From positions 1 through 20,771 of the forward strand of contig DRPD01000172.1 in the NCBI GenBank assembly GCA_011374735.1: a stretch of DNA of 20,771 nt, read 5' to 3'. Positions within the stretch are counted from its first letter, which is position 1; the number at the start of each line of letters is the position of its first letter. The position numbers were made by a program, and so were the translations under genes. This stretch comes from Thermopetrobacter sp. GTDB lineage: Bacteria > Pseudomonadota > Alphaproteobacteria > Rhizobiales > Aestuariivirgaceae. Below, piece by piece: positions 7,258 to 15,393 of the stretch. The notes under the pieces were generated by a model. It saw only the letters and a list, made by a program, of their open reading frames with translations. It was not told the DNA's origin and did no database searches.

Positions 7258-8751
7258 CTACAGCTTCAGACAGACGTTTTCGAGTTCGGTGTAGAACTCC
7301 AGCGAATAGTGCCCGCCCTCGCGGCCGATGCCCGATTGCCTGGCGCCGCCGAACGGGGTGCGCAGATCGCGCAGGAACCATGAATTGACCCAGCAGATGC
7401 CGACATCGAGCGCCGCCGCCACCCGGTTGGCGCGCGAGGCGTCGGTCGTCCACACGGCGGCGGCCAGGCCGTAGGGCGTGTCGTTGGCCATGTGGACGGC
7501 CTCGTCCTCGTCGTCGAACGGCGTGACGTGGCAGCACGGGCCGAAGATCTCCTCGCGCTGCACGCGGCTGTCCTCGCTCAGTCCGGTCCAGATGGTGGGC
7601 CGCACCCAGAAGCCGCCGGCGCACGCCTCCGGCAGCCCTTCGGCGATGCCGCCGCCGGTGACGACGGTGGCGCCTTCCTGTCGCGCCAGCTTGTAATAGG
7701 AGAGCACCTTCTCGCGGTGGGCGGCGGAGATCAGCGGGCCCAGGGTGGTGCAGGAATCCTTCGGATCACCCATCACCAGCGCCTCCGCGCCGGCCTTCAG
7801 GCGGTCCACGAACTCCTCGAACACGGGGCGCTCGACATAGACGCGCTCGGTGCCCAGGCAGACCTGGCCGCAATTGGCGAACACGGAGCGCATGGTGCCC
7901 TCGATGGCGGCGTTCATGTCGGCGTCGGCGAAGACGATGCCGGGGTTCTTGCCGCCCAGCTCCAGCGACACGTCGCGCACGCCGACGGCCGCCGCCGCCA
8001 TGATGCGCTGGCCGGTGGCGGTGGAGCCGGTGAAGGTGATGGCGTCGATGCCGGGGTTGGCGACCAGCGCGGCGCCGGTGTCGCCGCCCGGGCCCAGCAC
8101 CACGTTGTAGACGCCTTCGGGCATGCCCACTTCGTTCATCACCTCGCCCAGCAGGGCGGTGGTGGTGGGCGTTTCCTCCGACGGCTTGACCACCACGGCG
8201 TTGCCACAGGCCAGGGCCGGGCCGACCTTCCAGGTCATCAGGAGCAGCGGCAGGTTCCACGGGCCGATGACGGCGATCACGCCCTTGGGCTTGCGCACCG
8301 TGTAGTTGAGCGCGCCGCGGCCGTCCGGCGTTTCCATGTGCCAGGCCTCGTCGGGGACGTTCTTCACCGTATCGGCGAAGATGCGGAAATTGGCCGCGCC
8401 GCGCGGGATGTCGATCTTGCGGGCCAGGGAATGGGGCTTGCCGGTATCCTGGCATTCGGCCTCCAGGAACTCGTCGAAACGCTGCTCGATGCGTTCGGCG
8501 ACGGCGTAGAGCAGGGCGAGGCGCTCTTGCATCGGCATGGTGCGCCATGGCCCGCGCATGGCGGCGCGGGCGGCCTTGACCGCCTCGTCCACCTGCCCGG
8601 CGGTGGCGACGCGATAGCTGCCGTATGACTGGCCGGTGTGGGGCGCGATCAGCGGGACGGAGGGGCCGGCGCCGGAGACGAAGGCGCCGTTGATGAAGCT
8701 CTTCACCTCACCCGCCGTCACGGCCTGTCCCCCCAGGGCTGTCTTCTTCAT
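7258..8751 (-). CDS. dmpC: 2-hydroxymuconic semialdehyde dehydrogenase (DmpC-like)
   Basis: NAD+-dependent aldehyde dehydrogenase that oxidises the catechol ring-fission product 2-hydroxymuconic semialdehyde to 2-hydroxymuconate. Counting from ATG 8751 it has 497 residues. The ALDH core is complete: Asn166 in GPWNLP, the Rossmann turn with GSTATG near 242, the general base Glu264 in LELGGKNP and the catalytic Cys298 in GQVCLGTER. Two in-frame ATGs exist, at 8757 and 8751. The second is preferred because AAGGA lies five bases ahead of it but touches the first. Position after the ring-cleavage dioxygenase and before the hydratase supports this substrate over other aldehydes. Confidence 0.93.
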   Translation of the reverse strand: MKKTALGGQAVTAGEVKSFINGAFVSGAGPSVPLIAPHTGQSYGSYRVATAGQVDEAVKAARAAMRGPWRTMPMQERLALLYAVAERIEQRFDEFLEAECQDTGKPHSLARKIDIPRGAANFRIFADTVKNVPDEAWHMETPDGRGALNYTVRKPKGVIAVIGPWNLPLLLMTWKVGPALACGNAVVVKPSEETPTTTALLGEVMNEVGMPEGVYNVVLGPGGDTGAALVANPGIDAITFTGSTATGQRIMAAAAVGVRDVSLELGGKNPGIVFADADMNAAIEGTMRSVFANCGQVCLGTERVYVERPVFEEFVDRLKAGAEALVMGDPKDSCTTLGPLISAAHREKVLSYYKLARQEGATVVTGGGIAEGLPEACAGGFWVRPTIWTGLSEDSRVQREEIFGPCCHVTPFDDEDEAVHMANDTPYGLAAAVWTTDASRANRVAAALDVGICWVNSWFLRDLRTPFGGARQSGIGREGGHYSLEFYTELENVCLKL

Positions 8752-8797
8752 GTCCATCCTTCATGCCGCACGAGACTGTTCGTGCCCTTTTCAGCGT

Positions 8798-9238
8798 TCA
8801 TCCGTTGTGCATCCTGGCGATGGCGTCGATGCCGGCTTGCGCGCAGGCGATGTCCTGCTCCTCGCTGCCGCCGGAGACGCCGATGGCGCCGATCAGATCG
8901 CCTTCACCGTCCAGGATCGGCAGGCCGCCGCCGAAGATGACCACGCCGGGGCGGGTGGCGATGCCCAGCTTGAGCAGCTCGTTGTCCCGCAAGGCGCCGG
9001 CCCACTCATGGGTGGGGAAGCCGAACCCGGCGGCGGTCTTCGCCTTGTCGATGGCGATGCCGATGGATTCGTTGAAGGCGCCGGGCATGCGCAGGAAGGC
9101 GGCCAGCCGGCCGGCCGGATCGCACACCGCCGCGTTGACGGCGATGCCCAGCCGGGCCGCCTTCCCGGCGGCGGCGACAACCGCCCTGTTGGCCGCCGGC
9201 CAGGCGATGACCGGCTCCCTGACGGCCACGTCAGTCAT
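8798..9238 (-). CDS. GlcG/HbpS-family protein (DUF336-type, possible heme-binding)
   Basis: A 146-residue protein of the GlcG/HbpS/PduO-C family. Signs are the NAAVCDPAGRLAAFLRMPGA segment near residues 35-54, the run SIGIAIDKAKTAAGFG, GGGLPILDGEGDLIGAIGVSGGS and the C-terminal EEQDIACAQAGIDAI. There is no signal peptide, so it is probably cytoplasmic. Members bind heme or degrade it in some systems, and many are of unknown role in catabolic operons. It has its own strong ribosome binding site (GGGAGG) and lies between the catechol dioxygenase and the semialdehyde dehydrogenase genes, a place empty in the classic dmp operon. A role in protecting or maintaining the iron enzymes, or in intermediate turnover, is speculation. 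Confidence 0.85.
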   Translation of the reverse strand: MTDVAVREPVIAWPAANRAVVAAAGKAARLGIAVNAAVCDPAGRLAAFLRMPGAFNESIGIAIDKAKTAAGFGFPTHEWAGALRDNELLKLGIATRPGVVIFGGGLPILDGEGDLIGAIGVSGGSEEQDIACAQAGIDAIARMHNG

Positions 9239-9302
9239 GGCCCGCCTCCCTTGCTAATCCTGGTCGTGTCGTTCGCGCCTCGCCTCACCGGTGGGCGGGG
9301 GA

Positions 9303-9327
9303 GCGGCCGGGGCCGCCCCCCGGCCGC
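9303..9327 (-). other. Intercistronic GC stem-loop after the catechol dioxygenase gene
   Basis: Perfect 10-base inverted repeat GCGGCCGGGG / CCCCGGCCGC with a 5-base loop, starting two bases past the dioxygenase stop codon. No U-tract follows on the minus-strand transcript, and an SD-led gene follows 65 bases on. A 3' mRNA-stabilising or processing element is the likeliest reading, by inference. Confidence 0.6.
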
Positions 9328-9328
9328 A

Positions 9329-10282
9329 TCAGGTGTAGACGGAGGTGAACTCGCCGGCCTCTTCGCCCGTGTGGTAGAAGATGCCGCGCCACAACTGGTC
9401 TTCCGTCCAGGTGATCGGCGGCCGGTCGGGCGACGCCATGTAGCCCAGCCCGGCGAACGTCTCGTTGCGGTTGCCCGACGGGTCGAAGAAGTAGATGGTG
9501 TAGCCGCGGGTGATGCCGTGGCGCTGCGGCGTCACGTCGATCTTGACGTTGTTCATGGCCATCCAGTCGGCGGCCTTGAGCACGTCATACCACTCGTCGA
9601 GGAAAAACGCGCAATGGTGCAGGCCGCTCTTCGGCGCGCCGACGAAGGCGATGTCGTGCGGCGTGTTGGTGCAGGCCATCCAGGTGGCGGCCTGGATATC
9701 GCCGTCGGGGCCGACCATCACCTGCTCGGTGAGGAAGAAGTCCAGCGCGTCGCGCATGAACTCGCTGTTCCGGGCCACGGTGTTGACGCCCTTTTCCGGG
9801 TTCAGCTCGCACATCAGCAGCGCGTGATCCAGCCAGTGGGCCTTGATGCCCGGATAGTCGGTGGGCCACGGCGGCGGGTTGGTGGTGCCGACGGCGGTGC
9901 CCAGTTGCTCCTTTTCGGCATACAGGCGCATGACGTGGCCGCTGGGCAGGGTGAACCTCAGCGACGGGCCGCAGGAGAGCAGGGTGCCGGCCGCTTCCTC
10001 CGCCACCTCGATACCGTAGTCGCGGATGCGCTGGGCGTAGGTATTCAGCTCGGCCTCGGAGGCCACCTTGTAGGCGATGTGATCCATGCCCGCCTTGTCG
10101 GCCTTGCTGAGGATGACGGAATACTTGTCCACCTCGTCCCAGCATTTCAGGTAGATGTTGCCGTGATCGTCGGCATCGGTCTGCTTCATGCCGAGAATGT
10201 TGGTGTAGTGATCGAGCGCCGCCTCCATGTCGAGGACGCGCAGATTGATGTGGCCGATACGCAAAACGCCGGAAATGCTCAT
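9329..10282 (-). CDS. dmpB: Catechol 2,3-dioxygenase (extradiol, DmpB/XylE-type)
   Basis: Fe(II) extradiol dioxygenase that opens catechol or methylcatechol next to the diol to give 2-hydroxymuconic semialdehydes. It is a two-domain vicinal-oxygen-chelate protein. From ATG 10282 it has 317 residues, about ten more than XylE. Iron ligands fall at His153 (LDHALL), His222 or His223 (GLHHCAFF) and Glu274 (NRNETF). His255 in [10 protein letters not shown] and the Tyr in [11 protein letters not shown] are also conserved. An upstream GTG at 10291 would overlap the GGGAGG ribosome binding site, so ATG 10282 is chosen. It is preceded by the plant-type ferredoxin gene, the usual dmpQ-dmpB arrangement. 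Confidence 0.95.
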   Translation of the reverse strand: MSISGVLRIGHINLRVLDMEAALDHYTNILGMKQTDADDHGNIYLKCWDEVDKYSVILSKADKAGMDHIAYKVASEAELNTYAQRIRDYGIEVAEEAAGTLLSCGPSLRFTLPSGHVMRLYAEKEQLGTAVGTTNPPPWPTDYPGIKAHWLDHALLMCELNPEKGVNTVARNSEFMRDALDFFLTEQVMVGPDGDIQAATWMACTNTPHDIAFVGAPKSGLHHCAFFLDEWYDVLKAADWMAMNNVKIDVTPQRHGITRGYTIYFFDPSGNRNETFAGLGYMASPDRPPITWTEDQLWRGIFYHTGEEAGEFTSVYT

Positions 10283-10338
10283 GGCATTCACCTCCCTTTC
10301 AACAACTCTTCTTCACCAGCGGCCGCGTCCTCAACAGC

Positions 10339-10680
10339 TCAGACGAAGCCGTATTTCCGTTTGGGCCTGAGCACGTTCCTGGCCATCTTGCCGACCACCC
10401 GGATGCGCAGGTCCGATCGCGGCCAGGTGCGGCAGGCCAGGGCGTAGCCCCGTTCGCGCTCTTCCCCGTTGACGTGCTCGGCGCTCATGACGCCGAATTC
10501 CGCCTCGCCATCGAGGATGCGGATCTTGCACACCCCGCAGCCGCCGCCATGACAGCCGGAGGGAATGCCCTTCTTGCCCATGCGCAACATGCCTTGCAGC
10601 AGATGTTCGTTCTCCTCGCACCGGAAGCTCTCGTCGGTATCCTCTATCTCCACCAGCCAGCGGCGGCCGCGCATCAGCAT
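10339..10680 (-). CDS. dmpQ: Plant-type [2Fe-2S] ferredoxin (DmpQ/XylT-like)
   Basis: Small ferredoxin that in related pathways re-reduces the oxidised iron of catechol 2,3-dioxygenase inactivated during turnover, notably by 4-methylcatechol. The 113 residues contain the plant-type cluster ligands Cys43, Cys48, Cys51 and Cys83 (GCHGGGCGVC ... ACRTW). Length and position, between the phenol hydroxylase reductase and the ring-cleavage dioxygenase, match dmpQ and xylT. The start ATG 10680 has GAGG eight bases upstream; an alternative in-frame ATG lies two codons further in. The basic C-terminus RPKRKYGFV resembles other members. Confidence 0.93.
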   Translation of the reverse strand: MLMRGRRWLVEIEDTDESFRCEENEHLLQGMLRMGKKGIPSGCHGGGCGVCKIRILDGEAEFGVMSAEHVNGEERERGYALACRTWPRSDLRIRVVGKMARNVLRPKRKYGFV

Positions 10681-10690
10681 CGCGCCATCC

Positions 10691-11752
10691 TCAGATCTTG
10701 CGGAAGAGCGGCGAACGCTTGCGCTCTTCCTGTGGCGATTTGGTCAGGAACTGCTCCACGAAGATGTCGCGCTCGAACAGGCGGCCGCGCATGAGGGCGG
10801 TGACGCAGGCCTCGACCATCGGCGGCGGCCCGCACACATAGGCCTTGTTGTCCGAAAAGCGGCCGCCGTAGAGCTCCTTCGCCGCCTCGTGCACGAAGCC
10901 GCGCGGGCCCGTCCAGCCGCTGTCCGGCGGCTCGTCGGAGAGCACCGGCAGATAGCGGAAGCTGGCATGGCGCGCCGCCAGATCCTCGAACAGGGCGCGG
11001 GTGTAGAGCTCGGCCCGGTCGCGGGCGCCGTGGATCAGCGTGATGTCCCGCTCCGCCCCGGTTTCCAGCAGGTCGAGCAGCATCGACTTGATGGCGCTGA
11101 TGCCGGAGCCGCCGGCCAGCAGCAGGATCGGCCCGGGCGCCGACTTGCGGATGAAGAAGCGGCCGTAGGGGCCGCTGAAGGACAGCTTCATGCCCTCTTG
11201 CAGCTCTTCATGCAGCCAGGTGGTGGCCGGGCCGCCCCGCACCTTGCAGATGTGCAGCTCCACGATGTCGGCGCGCGATGGCGGGTTGGCCATGGAGAAG
11301 GCGCGCGGGCCCTCCACGCCGGGCACCTGCAGATTGACGTATTGGCCGGCCTGAAAGGCGATTTGTTCGCCCTCAAGCCGCAGGGTGAACACCTTGATGC
11401 GTTCGCAGGGCGCGTCGATCTTCTCCACCGTGGCGGTGAAGTCGCGCACCGGATGGCTTTCGGCGTCCGGGTCTTCCTCGATGTCGGCCTCGATGATGAG
11501 ATCGGACAACGGCACGGCGGTGCAGGCCAGGCACTTGCCCTCGTCGCGCTCCATGTCCATGAGCGCGAAGGGGGAGGCGTCGCCATGCTCCACCTCGCCC
11601 TCCAGCACCTGCACCTTGCAGGTGCCGCACAGGCCGTGACCACAGGCATGGGGCAGGTAGATGCCGCCGCGCAGGGCGGCGTCGAGGATGCTCTGGCCTT
11701 CCTCCACCTCCACCAGCTCGCCGAGCGGTTCGATTTCCACCTGCCAGCTCAT
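10691..11752 (-). CDS. dmpP: Phenol hydroxylase reductase component P5 (DmpP-like)
   Basis: FAD and [2Fe-2S] reductase that moves electrons from NADH to the diiron hydroxylase. The 353-residue protein is laid out as an N-terminal plant-type ferredoxin domain (Cys37, Cys42, Cys45, Cys77), an FAD domain with Arg150-Ala-Phe-Ser153, and an NAD domain with AGGSGISAIKSM near 213-224 and CGPPPMVEA near 307. The end FVEQFLTK is typical. The frame is open far upstream on the antisense side of other codons, but ATG 11752 gives the family N-terminus MSWQVEIEPLGELVEVEEGQ and has GGGAG nine bases upstream. It follows the P4 gene by 26 bases. Confidence 0.96.
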   Translation of the reverse strand: MSWQVEIEPLGELVEVEEGQSILDAALRGGIYLPHACGHGLCGTCKVQVLEGEVEHGDASPFALMDMERDEGKCLACTAVPLSDLIIEADIEEDPDAESHPVRDFTATVEKIDAPCERIKVFTLRLEGEQIAFQAGQYVNLQVPGVEGPRAFSMANPPSRADIVELHICKVRGGPATTWLHEELQEGMKLSFSGPYGRFFIRKSAPGPILLLAGGSGISAIKSMLLDLLETGAERDITLIHGARDRAELYTRALFEDLAARHASFRYLPVLSDEPPDSGWTGPRGFVHEAAKELYGGRFSDNKAYVCGPPPMVEACVTALMRGRLFERDIFVEQFLTKSPQEERKRSPLFRKI

Positions 11753-11778
11753 GCCCGCGGGCTCCCGTTGGTTGCGCT

Positions 11779-12138
11779 TCAGATGCCGACGCCGGCGATG
11801 CCGTCCAGCCCCGGGGTGCGCAAGCGGATCACCGACTTGTGGCCGATGCCGTTGTCGGCCAGGCTCTTTTCCATGTCGGGGGTGAACGGCTCGCCGTCGA
11901 GCGTCCATTCGACCGTCGCCCAGTCGATCTCGCCCCACTCCGGATGGGGGCCGAAGGCGGCCGGCATGACCTCCTGCACCAGCGCCCCGAAGGGCATGTC
12001 CGGCGGCAGCGGAAAGGCCATGGGCGAGGAGATCATCATGTGCTTGTCCCAACCCAGCACCACGAAGATGTTGCCGTGGAAGTTGTCCACCACGTCGCGG
12101 GGCAGGACGGGGTATTCGCCGATGGAATTGACCGTCAT
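11779..12138 (-). CDS. dmpO: Phenol hydroxylase component P4 (DmpO-like, gamma subunit)
   Basis: Gamma subunit of the phenol hydroxylase oxygenase component. The 119-residue length equals that of DmpO. The sequence opens MTVNSIGEYPVLPRDVVDNFHGN and contains VLGWDKHMMISSPMAFPLPPDMPFG, a highly conserved stretch in this family. It lies directly after the large hydroxylase subunit with a 24-base gap and has GGGAGGA nine bases ahead of its ATG. No catalytic residues are expected in this subunit. Confidence 0.95.
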   Translation of the reverse strand: MTVNSIGEYPVLPRDVVDNFHGNIFVVLGWDKHMMISSPMAFPLPPDMPFGALVQEVMPAAFGPHPEWGEIDWATVEWTLDGEPFTPDMEKSLADNGIGHKSVIRLRTPGLDGIAGVGI

Positions 12139-12162
12139 CGTTGCATTCCTCCCTTGCAGGCC

Positions 12163-13677
12163 TTATTCGGCGGCTTCCCTGGCGGCGGCCAGGCCCTTCC
12201 ATTCGAGCCAGCGCTGCTCGTCCGGGGAGCCCGCGTAGTCCAGGTTGTCGCCGGGCTGGATGTTGTACCACTTCAGCACGTCCTCCAGCGACGCGCCGCC
12301 GCAGTTGCCCTGGAAGATCTGCTGGGGCGGCAGCCAGGCGTGGACGAACTTCTCCGGCTCGCGCTCGAAGATCGCCTGGCACGGGTCGGAGCAGAAGTGA
12401 TACCTGTCGCCGTTGTATTCGGTGGAGCGATAGGCCACCTGCATCGGGTCGCCGTTGGCCACCTCGGTGAAGCCCATGGGGATCTGGCAGGTCTGGCAGA
12501 TGAGCGGCAGGGTCTGGCTGTAGTAGCGTTCGCCCTTCTGCTCCAGCTCGCGCCAGTATTCCAGACGCGGCCGGTAATACTTGTCGAAGGTGTCGGGGTA
12601 TTTCGCCGACAGCCAGTCCATCTTGCGCTCGTCCGGCACCCAGGTGTGGAAGGCGGCGGCCGCGGTGTGGTTGTAGAGAATGCCCCACACCTGATGGCTG
12701 AGGTGATCCTTCTCGGCGGCGCAGATGGGCGCGTAGTCCGGCATCCTGATGCCGTAGCGCTCCAGATCCTGGAACAGGGCGCCGCCGTTCTCCTCGAAGT
12801 AGATCTCCCAGGCTTCCTTCCAGGACATCGGGCTTTCGGGCAGCATGTAGTCCTGCATGGCGGCGACCAGCGACAGCACGCGATAGCCGCGCCACAGCCA
12901 CTTGTCGATCCATTGCTGGACGATGGGCACGTTGTCCTCGTGCTGCTCGAGCATGAACTTCACCGCCTGCAGGCCCAGCGTCATGTGGCGCGACTCGTCG
13001 GACTGGGCGGAGAAGCCGAAGGTGACGGTGGACATGTCGCCGTTGTAGGCGGCGCCGGACATGAACGGCACGAACAGCAGGTTGGTCAGCACGAACTCGA
13101 AGGAGAAGCCGACGGAGACGATGAACTCGAACGGGCCGGCGGTGCTGGCGTCGTCGAAGAACGACTTGGGCACCGACAGATACCACACCCGGTCATGCCA
13201 CCTGGTGAAGTCGTGGAAGCCGTCGAAATACTTGTTGTAGTGCGACAGGGTGTGGATCTGGGTCTGGGTGTGGCGCAGCTCGTCGAGCGACTGCATGTGG
13301 CAGGCCACGGAGGCGCCTTCGCCGGGGAACTGCCTCGCCTGGCGGGCGAAGCCGCGGTGGGCCTGATATTCCAGCGGCGTCACGCCTTGCAAAAACAGCT
13401 TCAGGGCGTTGACGTAGCGCGCGTCGCTGAGGTTCAGGTGGCCGTTGTTCTGGGCGAAGGAGTCCATGATGGCGTAGAGCTTGCGCTCCTTCTCGCCCTG
13501 GTATTTCCAGTAGGCCTCCATGGTCATGCGGAACGGGTCTTCCCAGTCGTCCCAGTTCCTGACCTTGATGCCCTCGTAGGTGGCCTGCGGATAGACCTTC
13601 TCCATGGGCTGGTAGGTGGGCTGCCAGCCCAGCCGGGTCATGTGATGATAACGTTCCTTGAGCGTCATTCTGGCCAT
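12163..13677 (-). CDS. dmpN: Phenol hydroxylase large (alpha) subunit P3 (DmpN-like), diiron
   Basis: Catalytic subunit of the multicomponent phenol hydroxylase, converting phenol and cresols to catechols. At 504 residues it has the usual length. The diiron ligands are visible as Glu103 (PLEYQAH), Glu133 and His136 (LDELRH), Glu194 (FSFEFVLTN) and Glu228 and His231 (SDESRH). The C-terminal part has the Cys-rich segment PLICQTCQIPMGF and FCSDPCQAIF, as in DmpN relatives. It is distinct from the TmoA-like alpha subunit in the same window, so two diiron monooxygenases are encoded together. The start has GGAGGA eight bases upstream. The P2 gene precedes it by 21 bases. Confidence 0.97.
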   Translation of the reverse strand: MARMTLKERYHHMTRLGWQPTYQPMEKVYPQATYEGIKVRNWDDWEDPFRMTMEAYWKYQGEKERKLYAIMDSFAQNNGHLNLSDARYVNALKLFLQGVTPLEYQAHRGFARQARQFPGEGASVACHMQSLDELRHTQTQIHTLSHYNKYFDGFHDFTRWHDRVWYLSVPKSFFDDASTAGPFEFIVSVGFSFEFVLTNLLFVPFMSGAAYNGDMSTVTFGFSAQSDESRHMTLGLQAVKFMLEQHEDNVPIVQQWIDKWLWRGYRVLSLVAAMQDYMLPESPMSWKEAWEIYFEENGGALFQDLERYGIRMPDYAPICAAEKDHLSHQVWGILYNHTAAAAFHTWVPDERKMDWLSAKYPDTFDKYYRPRLEYWRELEQKGERYYSQTLPLICQTCQIPMGFTEVANGDPMQVAYRSTEYNGDRYHFCSDPCQAIFEREPEKFVHAWLPPQQIFQGNCGGASLEDVLKWYNIQPGDNLDYAGSPDEQRWLEWKGLAAAREAAE

Positions 13678-13698
13678 TGTCTCGATCCTCCGGCCCGG

Positions 13699-13968
13699 TC
13701 AGTTGTTCCAGTAAACGCGGAAATAGTCGTCGCCCTCGTCGATGTTGCCGCCGACGGAGATCAGCACCAGGTGGATGTCCTGCGGCTCCCAGTCGCGGCC
13801 GGTGATCTCCTCCACGGTTTCGCGGCGGATGACGATTTCCTTGTCGCGCACCATGCGCACCATGGCGGGGTGATGCTCCAGTTGCAGGCCGTCGTTGTCC
13901 TTCTCGGCCGCCTCGACGAGCGGGCGGGCTTCGTCCACGTCCTGCAGGGCGATGAATGCCGTGCTCAT
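13699..13968 (-). CDS. dmpM: Phenol hydroxylase effector component P2 (DmpM-like)
   Basis: Cofactor-free regulatory protein that binds the phenol hydroxylase and is needed for efficient turnover. The 89 residues equal the family size. Features include FIALQDVDEARPLVEAAEKDN near the N-terminus, EEITGRDWEPQDIHLVLISV in the middle and the aromatic C-terminus DDYFRVYWNN. It sits between beta and alpha subunit genes, with GGGAGGA ahead of the ATG and a 12-base gap after the beta subunit stop. It is a paralogue in role of the TmoD-like effector further down the operon. Confidence 0.95.
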   Translation of the reverse strand: MSTAFIALQDVDEARPLVEAAEKDNDGLQLEHHPAMVRMVRDKEIVIRRETVEEITGRDWEPQDIHLVLISVGGNIDEGDDYFRVYWNN

Positions 13969-13980
13969 GATCTTCCTCCC

Positions 13981-14970
13981 TCAGACTTCCAGGCCGGCCT
14001 TGCGCATGCGCGCGTCCATGTCCGCGGCGATGGCTTCCGCCTCGCCGGCGTCGCCCAGCACGGCGCCGGCCAGCGGTTTCGCCGCCTCCACGGCGAGATC
14101 GCGCCACTTGCCATACCAGCCTGACAGCAGCGCCTTGTTCTCCGGGTTTTCGGCCGCCGCCACCTGGATCTGCCTGTCGGCCCAGCGTTTTTCCTCGGCG
14201 AACCATTCGGCGGTGAACTCGGTGAGCATGGCCAGCAGGGCGTCGCCCTGGCTGGTCATCTTCTTCTCCAGGCGGTCGAAGAACAGCGGATGGACGAGGC
14301 CGTCCATGGCGATGTTCTGGGCCACGAACAGCTCGAACCAGTCCTCTACCACCAGGCTGTCCTCCATCAGGCGGCGCAGCGGCTGCCAGGCGTCGTTGTC
14401 CATCCAGGCGCCGTGCCCGGCTTCCAGCGCGGCCGGGTCGTTGCCGGTCAGCAGCAGCGCCATGCGGGTCAGATACTGGGCGTTGCCCAGCCGGTCGGCG
14501 GCGTGGAACTGGGCGGCGGCGGTGAGGGCGGTGCCATAGCCGCGATGGCAGATCTGGTTGTTGTTCAGATAGGCGCCCCATTCATAATGGCGCAGCGGCA
14601 CCACGTGGGTGAGCACCAGGGCGCGGTTTTCATCGCGCATGGCGGCGACGAGGCCGCGCTTTTCCACGAACCTGAAGTTCTGCTCCACCGAATCCTGTTG
14701 GCGGCCGCGGGTGATGCAGTAGGCGCCATAGTAGTATTGGCGGGGGTCGAGGAACTTGTACCAGTCGCCCATGGTGATCCGGGTGCGGGCGGGGTCGAAG
14801 AGCTCCCTGTCCGGCTCCCAGGTGGGGCGGTAGTGGAAGTTCTCGCGCGCCTGAACGTCGTAGATGGCCTCCTGATAGCGCGACATCGGCTTGTCGCCGA
14901 AACGTTCCTTGAGATGCGTGTAGGTCTGGCGGACCGGCTTGATCTCCCTGGCCTTGATGTCGATCTGCAT
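13981..14970 (-). CDS. dmpL: Phenol hydroxylase beta subunit P1 (DmpL-like)
   Basis: Structural beta subunit of the phenol hydroxylase oxygenase component. The protein has 329 residues, close to the 331 of DmpL. It opens MQIDIKAREIKPVRQTYTHL and contains RITMGDWYKFLDPRQYYYGAY and AYLNNNQICHRGYGTALTAAAQFHAADRLGN, hallmarks of this subunit. The diiron ligands of the alpha subunit are not reproduced, as expected. GGGAGGAAGGC stands directly before the ATG. The gene follows the small K component after a 51-base gap. Confidence 0.96.
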   Translation of the reverse strand: MQIDIKAREIKPVRQTYTHLKERFGDKPMSRYQEAIYDVQARENFHYRPTWEPDRELFDPARTRITMGDWYKFLDPRQYYYGAYCITRGRQQDSVEQNFRFVEKRGLVAAMRDENRALVLTHVVPLRHYEWGAYLNNNQICHRGYGTALTAAAQFHAADRLGNAQYLTRMALLLTGNDPAALEAGHGAWMDNDAWQPLRRLMEDSLVVEDWFELFVAQNIAMDGLVHPLFFDRLEKKMTSQGDALLAMLTEFTAEWFAEEKRWADRQIQVAAAENPENKALLSGWYGKWRDLAVEAAKPLAGAVLGDAGEAEAIAADMDARMRKAGLEV

Positions 14971-15021
14971 GCCTTCCTCCCTCGCTGGAACGGTGAACGG
15001 CGCGATGCGCCACCGCCACCA

Positions 15022-15324
15022 TCAGATGATCTTGTCCGTGCTCCCGGGCCGGCCGGGCCTGCCATAGCGCCACTTGTAGCTGTCGAGATCGACGATCTCG
15101 CATTCCTCATCGGAGAGGAAGGTCACGGCGTTGCGCTCGCAGAACTCGTCGAAGGCGGCGCGCGGCAGCATCAGCTCCACGTAAAGGGTGGGTTCGCCGA
15201 TGGCGAAATCGAATTCCACCAGGCCGTTGTCGCGCACCCTGGTGATGCGCACATATCTGGCGGCCGGGTTAAACGTCCAGCGCGCTTGCGGAGCGTCGCC
15301 ACTGCCGTCAGAGGCTTGCGCCAT
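15022..15324 (-). CDS. dmpK: Phenol hydroxylase assembly component P0 (DmpK-like)
   Basis: Small accessory protein that in the Dmp-type system binds the apo-hydroxylase and helps its activation or iron loading; it is the first gene of the operon. ATG at 15324 gives 100 residues, slightly more than the 92 of DmpK. GGGAGGAG lies about eight bases upstream, whereas the GTG at 15348 that would lengthen the frame comes before that site. The core RYVRITRVRDNGLVEFDFAIGEP and the segment FDEFCERNAVTFL are typical. The C-terminus KWRYGRPGRPGSTDKII is basic. Confidence 0.9.
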   Translation of the reverse strand: MAQASDGSGDAPQARWTFNPAARYVRITRVRDNGLVEFDFAIGEPTLYVELMLPRAAFDEFCERNAVTFLSDEECEIVDLDSYKWRYGRPGRPGSTDKII

Positions 15325-15393
15325 CGTCTGCAACTCCTCCCACCACACACGCCGGCCCGCGTTCGGCGGGTGCGTTTTCTCGTGTTGCCGGCC

